DNA from: Denitrobaculum tricleocarpae
GTDB taxonomy: Bacteria > Pseudomonadota > Alphaproteobacteria > Kiloniellales > Kiloniellaceae
Length of the DNA stretch: 57,005 bases
Assembly: GCF_007004665.1 (NCBI RefSeq)
Contig: NZ_ML660068.1
Coordinates: 1-57,005, forward strand
Reading direction: 5' to 3'
The position numbers and the translations under genes are program-made. The notes beneath the pieces are model-generated. The model was not told the origin of the DNA. It saw only the letters and a list, made by a program, of their open reading frames with translations, and did no database searches. How positions within the stretch are numbered: position 1 is the first letter of the stretch; each line of letters opens with the position of its first letter. This document shows positions 41,747 through 50,340 of the stretch, in pieces.

Positions 41747-43285
41747 ATGTCCAAGGCTTCCGACAGCTTGGTGATCGGGCTCGACAGTTCCACACAAAGC
41801 ACCAAGGCGATTGCCTGGACTGCGGCGGGAGAGGCTGTGGCCGAGGGGCGTGCGCCGATCCCCCTCTTCAATCCGCGGCTGGATTGCTTCGAGCAGGATC
41901 CGCTGGATTGGTGGGAAGGCTGCGTGACGGCCCTGACGGACTGCGTGGCGCAGGTGGGGGCGGAACGCATCGAAGGGCTCGCCATTTCGAACCAGCGCGA
42001 AACCATCGCCTTTCTGGACGCTGCCCATGAGCCGGTTTATCCGGCGATCACCTGGCTCGACGAGCGCTCCCGTGCGCAGGTGGCGAGCTTCTCCGAGAGC
42101 TTTGGCGCGGAACGTATTCACCGGATCACCGGGCGGCCTGTGGATATTACGCCCTGCCTCTACCGTCTGGTCTGGATGCGGGAAAACGAGCCCGAGATCT
42201 ATGCCCGCACCGCGCACTTTGTCGATGTGCAGAGCTATCTGGTGCAACGGCTGGCCGGCGGCCCTTACAGGACCGGCTGGACCTCCGCCGATCCCATGGG
42301 CCTGTTCGATATGGAGGCCAAGTGTTGGTCTGCGGAGCTGCTGAACGCGCTTGAGATCGATGTCGCCCAGTTGCCGGAAGCCCATCCACCAGGCACGGAA
42401 TTGGGGCGCATCACATCCGAAGCCGCCGCGGCAACCGGCTTGAAGGCAGGGACTCCGATTTACGCGGCGGGCGGTGACGGCCAGTGCGCGGGACTGGGGA
42501 CCAACTGCGTCCAGCCCGACCGCGCTTACATCAACCTGGGGACGGCGGTGGTATCGGGTGTCTGGTCGCCGGACTATCGTGTCGGCCCGGCCTGGCGCAC
42601 GGAGATCGCGGCGCAGGGTGAAGGCTACATCTTCGAGAATTGCCTGCGCTCCGGAACCTTTCTGGTCGACTGGTTCGTCGACCGCTTCATGCCGGGCGGC
42701 CGAAGCGATCCGGAGATCTTCAGCCGTCTGGAGGCGGAAGCTCTGGAGGTGCCGATCGGATCCAACGGTTTGCTCATTCAGCCCTACTGGTCGGGGGTGA
42801 TGGATCCGCACTGGGACACCGAGGCGCGCGGGGTCATCCTGGGGCTCAGCGGCAGCCACGGCGCCGCGCAGATTTACCGCGCGATCCTGGAGGCCATCAC
42901 TCTGGATCAGGTGATGCGGACGCGGGAGACCGAGCGCGCCCTGGGACATCCGATCTCACACTACGTTGCCATCGGCGGCGGCGCCGCCAGTCCGCTCTGG
43001 CGTCAGATGCTGGCCGACGCCTCGGGCAAGCAGGTGCGGATCAGCGACACGGTCGAGGCCTCGGCCCTGGGCGCGGGGATGACGGCCGCTTACGGGGCTG
43101 GCTGGTATCCCTCCATCGTCGCCGCGGCAGAGGCCATGTCCGGCGAGACGACCGCGATCGAACCGGATGCCGAAAAGGGCGCGCGCTACGGCGCGCTGCT
43201 CGACATCTATCGTGATCTTTATCAAGCCACATCAAGCATCAACAGGCGGATGGTGCAGTTTGCAGAGGAAGGAACATCTGCGTGA
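41747..43285 (+). CDS. FGGY-family carbohydrate kinase
   Basis: 512 aa two-domain kinase. The N-terminal phosphate-binding loop is IGLDSSTQSTKA (about 9-20); ISNQRETIAFLD (about 85) and TWLDERS (about 105) are xylulokinase/glycerol-kinase-like. The C-terminal ATP site is IGGGAASPLWRQMLADASG (about 406-424). FGGY kinases act on trioses to heptoses, including glycerol, erythritol and xylulose. The substrate here is unknown, but neighbouring proteins similar to glycerol-phosphate dehydrogenases suggest a short polyol or ketose. The stop overlaps the GTG start of the next gene. Confidence 0.9.
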   Translation: MSKASDSLVIGLDSSTQSTKAIAWTAAGEAVAEGRAPIPLFNPRLDCFEQDPLDWWEGCVTALTDCVAQVGAERIEGLAISNQRETIAFLDAAHEPVYPAITWLDERSRAQVASFSESFGAERIHRITGRPVDITPCLYRLVWMRENEPEIYARTAHFVDVQSYLVQRLAGGPYRTGWTSADPMGLFDMEAKCWSAELLNALEIDVAQLPEAHPPGTELGRITSEAAAATGLKAGTPIYAAGGDGQCAGLGTNCVQPDRAYINLGTAVVSGVWSPDYRVGPAWRTEIAAQGEGYIFENCLRSGTFLVDWFVDRFMPGGRSDPEIFSRLEAEALEVPIGSNGLLIQPYWSGVMDPHWDTEARGVILGLSGSHGAAQIYRAILEAITLDQVMRTRETERALGHPISHYVAIGGGAASPLWRQMLADASGKQVRISDTVEASALGAGMTAAYGAGWYPSIVAAAEAMSGETTAIEPDAEKGARYGALLDIYRDLYQATSSINRRMVQFAEEGTSA

Positions 43286-44631
43286 CCGTTAAACCGGAAA
43301 TGTCGAGCCCAGACGGCGTGAGTATCGAGAGCTACGGCGGTGTTCTCGACCAATTGGTTGCCGGAGACTGGGTAAACCCGAAAACCGGCGAGCGGCACGG
43401 GATCCCGCCCAAGGCCATGGTGATCGCGGCCAGCCTGGATGGGGCGGAAGCCGACCTGATCGCCGCCCGCCACCGGGGCAAGTCGATCATGGTGGTCAGC
43501 GACAGCTTCACCCGCGAGGCCTTGGGGCGGCGCGTCTTCGAAGCCCTCAAGCCACTGGGCAACGTCACGGAGTACGTCTGGGCAAAACCCAGCTGTTCGG
43601 AAGACGGCGTGAAGCAACTCCAGGAAGACACCCGTGGCGCCGAGGTTCTGATCGCGGTGGGCTCGGGCACGGTCAACGACAGCATCAAGTACGCGACGTA
43701 TCTTGACGGGCGCGACTACTCGGTCTTCGCGACCTCGCCCATGAATGCCTATTCAACCTCGACCGCGTCGGTCTCCTTCGGCGGTTTCAAGAAATCGATC
43801 CCCTGTCACGGGGCGAAGGGCATCTACTACGACCTCAGCGTGATCGCCAAGTGTCCGCCGCGGCTGATCTCGGCGGCCTTCGCCGATGTGATCTGCCGCA
43901 CGACCGCTCAGGTCGACTGGCTGATGTCGCACATTCTCTTCGATACGCCCTATTCGGACACGCCTTACGTCCTGTTGAATTACGACGAGGGGGACATGAT
44001 CGCCAACGCGGACAAGATGCTCTCCGGCAGTGTCGAATCCCTGGCCATGCTTACTCGGATCTCCGCCATCATGGGGCTGGGCACGTCTTTTACCGGCACG
44101 ACCCACTGCGGCAGCATGGCCGAGCATATGATCTCGCACTACATCGACATGTTTGCCGGCGAGGCGCACCCGCGCACGTCGCACGGCGAACAGGTCGGGG
44201 TGGCCACCCTGTCTCTGTCCAAGCTGCAAAACAGGCTTCTGAACGCGGATCATCCGCCGGTGATGCGCCCGACGGTCATTCCCGAGGCGGAGCTGCACGC
44301 GAAGTTCGGCGCCGACTACGCCAACATGATGATCGAGCAGACCCGGCTCAAGGCGCTCGATCAGCGCGAGGCCGACCGCCTGAACCAGCTCTTTGCCGAT
44401 GACTGGGACGGCTTCGCGGATCAGCTGCGCGCAGTGATGCTGCCTTACGAACGGGTGAAGTCGGCGATGGAAGCCGCGCACTGTCAGCTTACCGGCGAAG
44501 AACTGGGACTCCCGGCGGGCTTCTATTCCGACGCGGTGCGTTATGCGCGCTTTATCAGGGAGCGCTTCAGCGCGCTCGACCTGGCCGACGACAGCGGGCA
44601 GCTGGAGAGCTACGCGCAGAGCTGCGTCTGA
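43282..44631 (+). CDS. Glycerol-1-phosphate-dehydrogenase-like protein (iron-type ADH fold)
   Basis: 449 aa, related to the AraM/EgsA sn-glycerol-1-phosphate dehydrogenases. LIAVGSGTVNDSIKYATY (about residue 132-150) is the nucleotide loop with its NDS signature; metal-ligand regions are FADVICR (Asp), THCGSMAEHMISHY (His) and PRTSHGEQV (His). The GTG start overlaps the kinase stop (GTGA) with GAGGAAGG upstream, so the two are coupled. It is longer than EgsA/AraM (about 350-400). In this operon it may oxidise a phosphorylated polyol or reduce a ketose phosphate. Confidence 0.85.
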   Translation: MTVKPEMSSPDGVSIESYGGVLDQLVAGDWVNPKTGERHGIPPKAMVIAASLDGAEADLIAARHRGKSIMVVSDSFTREALGRRVFEALKPLGNVTEYVWAKPSCSEDGVKQLQEDTRGAEVLIAVGSGTVNDSIKYATYLDGRDYSVFATSPMNAYSTSTASVSFGGFKKSIPCHGAKGIYYDLSVIAKCPPRLISAAFADVICRTTAQVDWLMSHILFDTPYSDTPYVLLNYDEGDMIANADKMLSGSVESLAMLTRISAIMGLGTSFTGTTHCGSMAEHMISHYIDMFAGEAHPRTSHGEQVGVATLSLSKLQNRLLNADHPPVMRPTVIPEAELHAKFGADYANMMIEQTRLKALDQREADRLNQLFADDWDGFADQLRAVMLPYERVKSAMEAAHCQLTGEELGLPAGFYSDAVRYARFIRERFSALDLADDSGQLESYAQSCV

Positions 44632-44673
44632 TCGCGAAGACGCAGATAAGATCAGAATTGAGGACATTCAGGT

Positions 44674-45741
44674 ATGGCGACCGTTGAATACGACGGGATT
44701 GGAAAAAGCTTCGGTCCGGTGAAGGTGATGGAGAACATTTCCTTCACCATCGATACGCAGAAGTTCGTGGTGCTGCTCGGCCCGTCGGGCTGCGGCAAGA
44801 CCACTCTGCTGCGCATGACCGCCGGCCTGGAGACGATCTCCGCCGGCGAGATCCGCATGGCCGGTGAGCGGGTCAACGAGATCCATCCGCGCGACCGGGA
44901 TATCGCCATGGTCTTTCAGACCTATGCGCTCTATCCGACCATGACGGTTTTCGACAACATCGCCTTCAGCCTGCAGGTGCGCAAGGTGGCGCCCGAGGAG
45001 ATCAAGCGGCAGGTCGAGGAGGCCGCCGAGATCCTCAACCTGACCGACTATCTGAAGCGCTATCCCAAAGCGCTCTCTGGCGGCCAGCGGCAGCGGGTGG
45101 CCATGGGCCGGGCATTGGTACGTCATCCCAAGGTCTTTCTCTTCGACGAGCCGCTGTCCAATCTGGATGCCAAGCTGCGCGGCCAGATGCGTTTCGAGAT
45201 CCGGCGCATCCACGACCGGCTGAACACGACGACCATCTACGTCACCCACGATCAGATCGAAGCCATGACCATGGCCGACGAGATCGTGGTGATGAACGGC
45301 GGCAGGATCGAGCAGATCGGCACGCCGGAAGAAATCTACGACCGTCCGGCAAACTGCTTTGTCGCCGACTTCATCGGCTCGCCCTCCATCAACCTGCTGA
45401 AGGGGATCGTCGAACGTCAGGACGGCAGGGCTGTGATGCGGGTCGGCGAGAGCGGCCTGCATCTGCCGGAGAATACTTCGGCGCGCGAAGGGCAGTCCCT
45501 CGTTTACGGCATGCGGCCGCTGGACATCGAGGTCGGCGACAGCGGCGAGGCCTCGGGGACGGTCGAGTTCGTCGAGAACACCGGCGCGGAAACCCATCTG
45601 CACATCAACTTCGACGGACACGACATCCGCGCCGTCGCACAGGGCCGCCTGCGGGTGAAGACCGGCGACCGGCTGAACTTCACCATCAATCCGGAGAAGG
45701 TGCACCTCTTCGATCAGACCAGCGAAAAGCGGATCGACTGA
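44674..45741 (+). CDS. Sugar ABC transporter ATP-binding protein (UgpC/MalK type)
   Basis: 355 aa. Walker A GPSGCGKTT (about 36), signature LSGGQRQRVAMGRA (about 134), Walker B VFLFDEPLSNLDAKLR (about 153) and switch histidine in YVTHDQIEAMTMAD; the last 110 residues form the TOBE/MalK regulatory domain (GMRPLDIEV). It serves the permeases and binding protein encoded at 37544-40925. Its stop overlaps the next start by one base (TGATG). Confidence 0.94.
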   Translation: MATVEYDGIGKSFGPVKVMENISFTIDTQKFVVLLGPSGCGKTTLLRMTAGLETISAGEIRMAGERVNEIHPRDRDIAMVFQTYALYPTMTVFDNIAFSLQVRKVAPEEIKRQVEEAAEILNLTDYLKRYPKALSGGQRQRVAMGRALVRHPKVFLFDEPLSNLDAKLRGQMRFEIRRIHDRLNTTTIYVTHDQIEAMTMADEIVVMNGGRIEQIGTPEEIYDRPANCFVADFIGSPSINLLKGIVERQDGRAVMRVGESGLHLPENTSAREGQSLVYGMRPLDIEVGDSGEASGTVEFVENTGAETHLHINFDGHDIRAVAQGRLRVKTGDRLNFTINPEKVHLFDQTSEKRID

Positions 45742-46823
45742 TGGCAAAAATTCTCATCCTCGGCGCCGGTGTCATGGGCAGCTCGCTTTCGGTTCCCGCT
45801 CTGGATAATGGGCACGAGGTTCTCCTGGCCGGGACTCATCTGGACGTGGAGATCATCGATGCGCTGAAAGCGGACAGAAGCAAACACCCGACCCTGCGGG
45901 CGCCTTTGCCTACAGAGGTGATCCCGCTTCAGATCGGGGAAGTCGGACCGGAACAGGGCGCCGCAGCCGATGTGATTGTGGTCGGGGTCAGCAGCCCGGG
46001 CATTGACTGGGTGATCGGGCAGCTCATCCGGCTGGTCGACCGGCCAAAGCCGATTGCGCTGGTCACCAAGGGTCTGGCTGAAACCGGGCATGAAAAGCCC
46101 GGCGCCTTTACCGACCGGGTCCGCAACGCTCTGGGCGCCAAGGGCCTTGGCGATTGCGCCCTGATCGGAATCGGCGGGCCCTGCATTGCCCGTGAGTTGG
46201 CATTGCGCCAACCGACCTCGGTGGTTTTCGCGTCTGACGAGCTCTCCGTCGCGGCCGATTTCGCACGCATGATGCAGACCGAATACTACCGCGTGCATAC
46301 CAGCGACGATCTGCTGGGTGTGGAGGCCTGCGCGGCGCTCAAGAATTTCTACGCGATCGGGGTCAGCGCGATGATCAGCCGCTACGTCAACCCCGACAAA
46401 GCCGAACCCGCGCCCGCAAAAAACCCGACCGCCGCCGTGTTCAATCAGGCGATCCAGGAAATGGCGCGGCTGGCCGCCTGGATCGGCGGCCGGCGCGAGA
46501 CTGCCTTCGATCTGGCGGGGGCGGGCGATCTGCATGTGACCGTCGGCGGCGGCCGCAACAGCAAACTGGGCAAGCATCTGGGGGCAAACCTCGCCGTCAC
46601 GCAGGTGATGGAAGGGCCGCTGAAGGGCGAAACCGTGGAGGGGCTCGACACGGGCCGCAGCCTGGCACCCGGGCTCTTCAGCGCTTTCGAGCGCGGCACG
46701 CTCAATCCGGGGGCCTTTCCGCTCGCCTGCGCGCTGCTCGACGCAATCCTCAAAAACAAGCTCTTCGCCTTCGACCACGGCAGTCTGGGAACGGCACTTT
46801 ATCCAATGGAGACGACATCATGA
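45741..46823 (+). CDS. Glycerol-3-phosphate-dehydrogenase-like protein (GpsA family)
   Basis: 360 aa. The Rossmann loop is ILGAGVMGSSLSVPA (residues 6-20). VTKGLAETG and the ALKNFYAIGVSAM block with its catalytic lysine (about 200) match GpsA-type enzymes, as does AGAGDLHVTVGGGRNSKLG in the C-terminal domain. The essential housekeeping gpsA is usually elsewhere, and this copy sits between an ABC ATPase and an RpiB-like isomerase with overlapping ends. It is therefore more likely a catabolic dehydrogenase for a phosphorylated polyol. Confidence 0.85.
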   Translation: MAKILILGAGVMGSSLSVPALDNGHEVLLAGTHLDVEIIDALKADRSKHPTLRAPLPTEVIPLQIGEVGPEQGAAADVIVVGVSSPGIDWVIGQLIRLVDRPKPIALVTKGLAETGHEKPGAFTDRVRNALGAKGLGDCALIGIGGPCIARELALRQPTSVVFASDELSVAADFARMMQTEYYRVHTSDDLLGVEACAALKNFYAIGVSAMISRYVNPDKAEPAPAKNPTAAVFNQAIQEMARLAAWIGGRRETAFDLAGAGDLHVTVGGGRNSKLGKHLGANLAVTQVMEGPLKGETVEGLDTGRSLAPGLFSAFERGTLNPGAFPLACALLDAILKNKLFAFDHGSLGTALYPMETTS

Positions 46824-47287
46824 CGGACAGCGGCATCAAGGTTAAAAAGCTGGGCATCGGCTGCGATCATCTTGGTCTGGCCATGAAGAACGATCTGCGT
46901 GACCACCTGGCGGCCCAGGGGATCGAGGTCGTCGATCTGGGGGTGCATGACGAAACGCCGGTCGATTACCCGGATATGGGATCGGGCCTGGCCCGGGAGC
47001 TGGCCGCGGGTGCCTTTGAACGCGGGATCCTGATCTGCGGCACCGGCGCGGGCATGGCGATCGCCGCCAACAAAGTGCCCGGCGTGCGCGCGGTCTGTGT
47101 CACCGATCCCTATACGGCCGAGCGGGCGATCGCCAGTAACGACGCCCATGTGGTGACCTTTGGGGCGCAGATCACGGGGCTCTCGGTTGCCCGGATGCTG
47201 GCGGATATCTTCATCCGCAACAGCTTTCAGGGCGGCCGCTCCGCGCCCAAGGTCGCCAAACTCGCGGCCCTCGACGAGGCGCGATAA
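46820..47287 (+). CDS. RpiB/LacAB-family sugar-phosphate isomerase
   Basis: 155 aa. GIGCDHLGLAMK (about residues 12-23) and ICGTGAGMAIAANKVPGVRA (about 72-90, active-site Cys and anion loop) are the family signatures. Its start overlaps the stop of the GpsA-like gene (ATGA). In erythritol and related pathways RpiB homologues isomerise tetrose phosphates, and in others ribose or allose phosphate. In this operon it is the last enzyme and could feed the product into the pentose-phosphate pathway or glycolysis. Confidence 0.9.
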   Translation: MTDSGIKVKKLGIGCDHLGLAMKNDLRDHLAAQGIEVVDLGVHDETPVDYPDMGSGLARELAAGAFERGILICGTGAGMAIAANKVPGVRAVCVTDPYTAERAIASNDAHVVTFGAQITGLSVARMLADIFIRNSFQGGRSAPKVAKLAALDEAR

Positions 47288-47757
47288 GGTCGTAGCAGGC
47301 CAGAGCCGCAGGACAAGCGGCCTGCAGCTCTCGGCTGACGGTCTTGGCGATGGACCCCTCACGGATTTGTGACAGAGGGTCGGATCCTGGCTCTCACGCG
47401 GTCCGGCAGCGGCCATGCTGCTGGAGGACGGCAATCTGCCGCTCTCGGTTAAGGATAACGGCCCCGATTCCGCTCATTTCCAGGGCGTCATGCCGGCTAC
47501 GCAGGGAAAACGGCGTTAAAAATTATAGTTAATAATGATTATCAATTGCATAAATTCTCGACATCGTTATCTTGCAGTCTCCGGCGCGAAGCTTACTTAA
47601 AGCTTTTCCTCTGTCCGCACTGCGCTTAAAACAGCGCGCCGCGCTGACGAGAGCGTGATCACAAGCTATAGAGACTGACCAGCGATTTTCACGGGATCTG
47701 TGAGAATCGGCCGGGTTCTCGATGTCGTTTTACTGAGATGGAAACTGGAGTGCTAGG
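47288..47757. other. Intergenic region upstream of ferredoxin reductase
   Basis: 470 bp. The left half is GC-rich and contains a 34-codon open stretch from ATG 47415 to TAA 47519 (opening MLLEDGNLPLSVKD) that could be a gene remnant; I do not recognise it. From about 47520 the DNA becomes AT-rich, carries the Fur-like box at 47531-47547 and leads to the fpr promoter. Confidence 0.5.
47531..47547. promoter_or_regulatory. Possible Fur-type iron box
   Basis: AATAATGATTATCAATT, centred on the palindrome ATAAT-G-ATTAT, resembles the Fur consensus GATAATGATAATCATTATC. It lies about 210 bases upstream of the fpr GTG start and 245 bases after the isomerase gene. Iron or oxidative control of ferredoxin reductase is plausible, but the distance is long. 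Confidence 0.4.
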
Positions 47758-48552
47758 GTGAGTACAGAATCTGCGCAGCTACCGAAATCGGTGACCTCTG
47801 AACGGGTTATTGACGTGCGGCATTGGACGGACCGTCTCTTTTCCTTCCGGATCACCCGGCCCGCGAGTTTCCGCTTCCGTTCCGGCGAGTTCGTGATGCT
47901 CGGCCTGATGAACGGTGAGAAACCGCTGCTGCGGGCCTATTCCATCGCCAGCCCGGCCTGGGATGATGCGCTGGATTTCTTCTCCATTAAAGTGCCCGAA
48001 GGTCCGCTGACCGGGCGCCTGCAGTCCATTCAGGCGAACGACAACCTTCTGCTGGGGCGCAAGCCGACCGGGACCCTGGTTCTGGATGCCCTGCGGCCGG
48101 GCAAAAACCTCTATCTCCTCTCGACCGGAACCGGCATCGCGCCCTTCGCCAGCATCATCCGCGATCCGGACACCTATGCGAACTTCGAGCGGGTGATCGT
48201 CACCCACACCTGCCGCGAAATCGCCGAGCTGGCCTACGGCCAGAAACTCGTCGATGACGTCAAGGAAGACCCCCTGGTGGGCGAGGAAGCGACCGCACAG
48301 CTTGAGTACTTCGGCAGCGTCACCCGCGAGGACTACGTCAACATGGGCCGGATCACCCATCTGATCGAGAACGGCCACTTCTTCAAGACGGTCGGGACCG
48401 AGCCTTTCGATCCGGAGCGCGACCGGGTGATGATCTGCGGCTCCATGGGTATGATCCGGGACGTCCGCGCACTGGTCGAGAATGCCGGCTTCATCGAGGG
48501 CGCGAACTCGAAACCCGGCGATTTCGTGGTCGAGAAGTCTTTCGTCGATTAA
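47758..48552 (+). CDS. fpr: Ferredoxin-NADP+ reductase
   Basis: 264 aa FAD-binding reductase. LRAYSIASPAWDD (about 60-72, FAD binding), LSTGTGIAPFASIIRDPDTY (about 120-140, NADP binding) and ICGSMGMIRDVRALVENAGF (about 225-245) are classical; the C-terminal FVVEKSFVD matches bacterial Fpr, whose terminal residues stack on FAD. GTG start with GGAGTGCTAGG upstream. It exchanges electrons between NADPH and ferredoxin or flavodoxin in the cytosol, often in oxidative-stress defence. Confidence 0.95.
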   Translation: MSTESAQLPKSVTSERVIDVRHWTDRLFSFRITRPASFRFRSGEFVMLGLMNGEKPLLRAYSIASPAWDDALDFFSIKVPEGPLTGRLQSIQANDNLLLGRKPTGTLVLDALRPGKNLYLLSTGTGIAPFASIIRDPDTYANFERVIVTHTCREIAELAYGQKLVDDVKEDPLVGEEATAQLEYFGSVTREDYVNMGRITHLIENGHFFKTVGTEPFDPERDRVMICGSMGMIRDVRALVENAGFIEGANSKPGDFVVEKSFVD

Positions 48553-48606
48553 GGCTGGCGTGTAGCTTTACACCGCCGCTTAAATTACGACACGACGGGT
48601 TTGACG

Positions 48607-49212
48607 ATGGATACAGCAACGGGCTCAGAAGCCAACTCCACCCTGGAGCTTTTGCGCAAACGCCGCTCTGTGGTGGCAAACAACATTGGCGAACCCGGTC
48701 CGACGCGCGCGGAGCTGGATCTGATCCTGGAGGCGGCCATCCGCGTGCCGGATCACGGTAAGATCGGCCCCTGGCGTTTACAGGTTCTGAGCAAGGCGGC
48801 ACAGGCCATGCTCGGCGATGTGCTGGCGGCGGAATTCAAGGCGCGCATTCCCGAGGCCAACGATAAGCAGGTGGAATTCGAGCGTCAGCGCCCGCAGCGT
48901 GCGCCGGTCCTGATCGTGGTCAGCAGCAACGTGAACCGGGAGCACTCCGTGCCCGAGTCCGAGCAGATGCTCTCCTGCGGCGCGGTCTGCATGAACCTGC
49001 TGAATGCTGCGGTCGCCATGGGTTACGCTGCCCAGTGGTTGACCGAATGGCCCGCTTACAACGACACTGTAAAGCAGGCGCTGGGCGTATCCGCCGATCA
49101 GCATATCGTAGGCCTGATGTACGTCGGCACCGCCGCCGAGGCGCCGGGCGAGCGGGTTCGCCCCGACCTTGCAACGGCGGTGAGCTATCCGGAAGTGATC
49201 CCGGTTCCCTGA
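48607..49212 (+). CDS. Nitroreductase family protein (YdjA-like)
   Basis: 201 aa FMN-dependent oxidoreductase. LLRKRRSVVANNIGEPGPT contains the N-terminal FMN-phosphate-binding arginines, AAIRVPDHGKIGPWRL (about 42-57) matches the YdjA subgroup and VGLMYVGTAAE the C-terminal FMN site. The ATG at 48607 is favoured over a TTG two codons earlier; no strong ribosome site is seen. It follows fpr by 54 bases and may be co-transcribed. Physiological substrate unknown. Confidence 0.9.
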   Translation: MDTATGSEANSTLELLRKRRSVVANNIGEPGPTRAELDLILEAAIRVPDHGKIGPWRLQVLSKAAQAMLGDVLAAEFKARIPEANDKQVEFERQRPQRAPVLIVVSSNVNREHSVPESEQMLSCGAVCMNLLNAAVAMGYAAQWLTEWPAYNDTVKQALGVSADQHIVGLMYVGTAAEAPGERVRPDLATAVSYPEVIPVP

Positions 49213-49318
49213 ACAGACTGCTTTCCGATTTCTTAAGCCCACCCTCAAGATCAGATCAAGTTGAGATGGAATCGCCGACGGCGATTGATCGGGCTTGTGA
49301 ATCCGGTCTCATTCTAAG

Positions 49319-49400
49319 GTCTAGAACGGATTCACATCTTTTGACGGTACCACAAAGTGGCTCCGTCAAAAGATGATCCGGTCTAGCGGTGGGCTTTTTT
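49319..49400 (+). terminator. Long stem-loop, probable terminator after the nitroreductase gene
   Basis: CATCTTTTGACGG (49335-49347) pairs perfectly with CCGTCAAAAGATG (49363-49375); CCAC/GTGG pair inside the loop, and flanking CGGAT/ATCCG and TCTAG pairs extend the stem outward with bulges. GGGCTTTTTT follows at 49391-49400. It ends the fpr-nitroreductase transcript and separates it from the sigma operon. Confidence 0.7.
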
Positions 49401-49476
49401 GTTGTCCGGTTTTTATTCACGGGGCTTCTTATCCGTTATGCGCTGGCGGTTTCGGCGATTTTGCAGGAAAATCCGT

Positions 49477-49500
49477 GAACTCTTTTCGGGTGGCCTCGTT
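49477..49500 (+). promoter_or_regulatory. ECF sigma-type promoter (GAAC-N16-CGTT)
   Basis: GAAC at 49477-49480 and CGTT at 49497-49500 are separated by exactly 16 bases, as in the alphaproteobacterial ECF consensus GGAAC-N16-CGTT (here TGAAC). It lies upstream of the ECF sigma gene, so autoregulation is likely. Confidence 0.65.
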
Positions 49501-49614
49501 ATAGCAGGTAGTACCGAAGGACGTTGTTCGTGCCCTTTGGTATAAGAAGGTCAAATCAGCCGAGGCGGCGCCGGTCTTAAGCCGACGTTGATAAATGACC
49601 TGGAGCAAGTTGGG

Positions 49615-50337
49615 ATGGCCATGACGCTGCACGCGAGGCAGGAAGCGTTCGAAGCAATGACGCGGCCCCTACTCGACAGCCTCTACCGCACGGCCTTGCG
49701 CATGACCCATGAACCGCAGGCTGCGGAGGATCTGGTGCAGGATACCTGTCTGAAGGCCTTTCGCGCGCTCCATCGTTACGAAGCTGGCACAAACTACCGG
49801 GCGTGGATCTTTAAGATCATGACCAACACCTGCATAGACCGGCGCCGGGCGCGGCCCGAGCCTCTGGCAATGGACCTGGAAGAATTCCCGGCCGGTGCGG
49901 GGAGCGGTGAAGCGGGCTCTGGCGGATCGCAGGCCACCGGACTGGGAGGGGCAGGCACCGTTCTGCCGTTTCCCGGTTTATCCGGGAGCGATCCGGAGCG
50001 GGATCTTCAGCAGAAGGACTTCCGGACGGCCGCCCTCCGCTCGGTCGAGGCTTTGCCGCAGGAACTCCGCATCGTCGTGCTTTTGGCGATTTTCGAGGAG
50101 TTCTCCTATGCGGAAATTGCTCAGGTGGTGGGCTGTCCCATCGGCACGGTGCGTTCACGCTTGAGCCGGGGCCGGCAGGCCCTGAAAAAAGACCTGAGCC
50201 GATTTGCACGGTCCGACCCGGGCGAGGCTTCCGGCGTCGTAAAGGGGACATCGCAGCGGCGCTCCGCCGAGAATGCCAGAGCAGAGAATGCCAGAGCTGA
50301 GAATGCCAGAGCTGAAAATGCCGGAGAAAGCGACTAG
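49615..50337 (+). CDS. ECF RNA polymerase sigma factor
   Basis: 240 aa. Region 2 (LYRTALRMTHEPQAAEDLVQDT, then NYRAWIFKIMTNTCIDRRR, about residues 20-75) and region 4 (LPQELRIVVLLAIFEEFSYAEIAQ, then GTVRSRLSRGRQAL, about 145-190) are clear. They are joined by an unusually long Gly/Ser/Ala-rich linker of some 65 residues. The C-terminus bears four AENAR-type pentapeptide repeats, atypical of sigma factors. The ATG at 49615 has GGAG nine bases upstream; an in-frame TTG at 49588 is an alternative. An anti-sigma gene follows three bases after the stop. Confidence 0.93.
   Translation: MAMTLHARQEAFEAMTRPLLDSLYRTALRMTHEPQAAEDLVQDTCLKAFRALHRYEAGTNYRAWIFKIMTNTCIDRRRARPEPLAMDLEEFPAGAGSGEAGSGGSQATGLGGAGTVLPFPGLSGSDPERDLQQKDFRTAALRSVEALPQELRIVVLLAIFEEFSYAEIAQVVGCPIGTVRSRLSRGRQALKKDLSRFARSDPGEASGVVKGTSQRRSAENARAENARAENARAENAGESD
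50266..50325 (+). repeat. Four 15-bp tandem repeats in the sigma gene
   Basis: Units start at 50266, 50281, 50296 and 50311, consensus GCNGAGAATGCCAGA. They are in frame and encode AENAR three times and then AENAG. The near identity at DNA level points to recent expansion by slippage. Confidence 0.9.
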
Positions 50338-50340
50338 AGA

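Larger units (their letters stand above)
49213..49614. other. Intergenic region upstream of the ECF sigma operon
   Basis: 402 bp without a credible gene. It contains the long hairpin at 49319-49385, a T-run after it (49394-49400) and the ECF-type promoter at 49477-49500, 115 bases before the sigma factor start. Confidence 0.65.

Noticed and set aside
45741-46823. Housekeeping gpsA (phospholipid glycerol-3-phosphate synthesis)
   Set aside because: Its overlap with transporter and isomerase genes of a catabolic operon makes a biosynthetic role unlikely, though not excluded.
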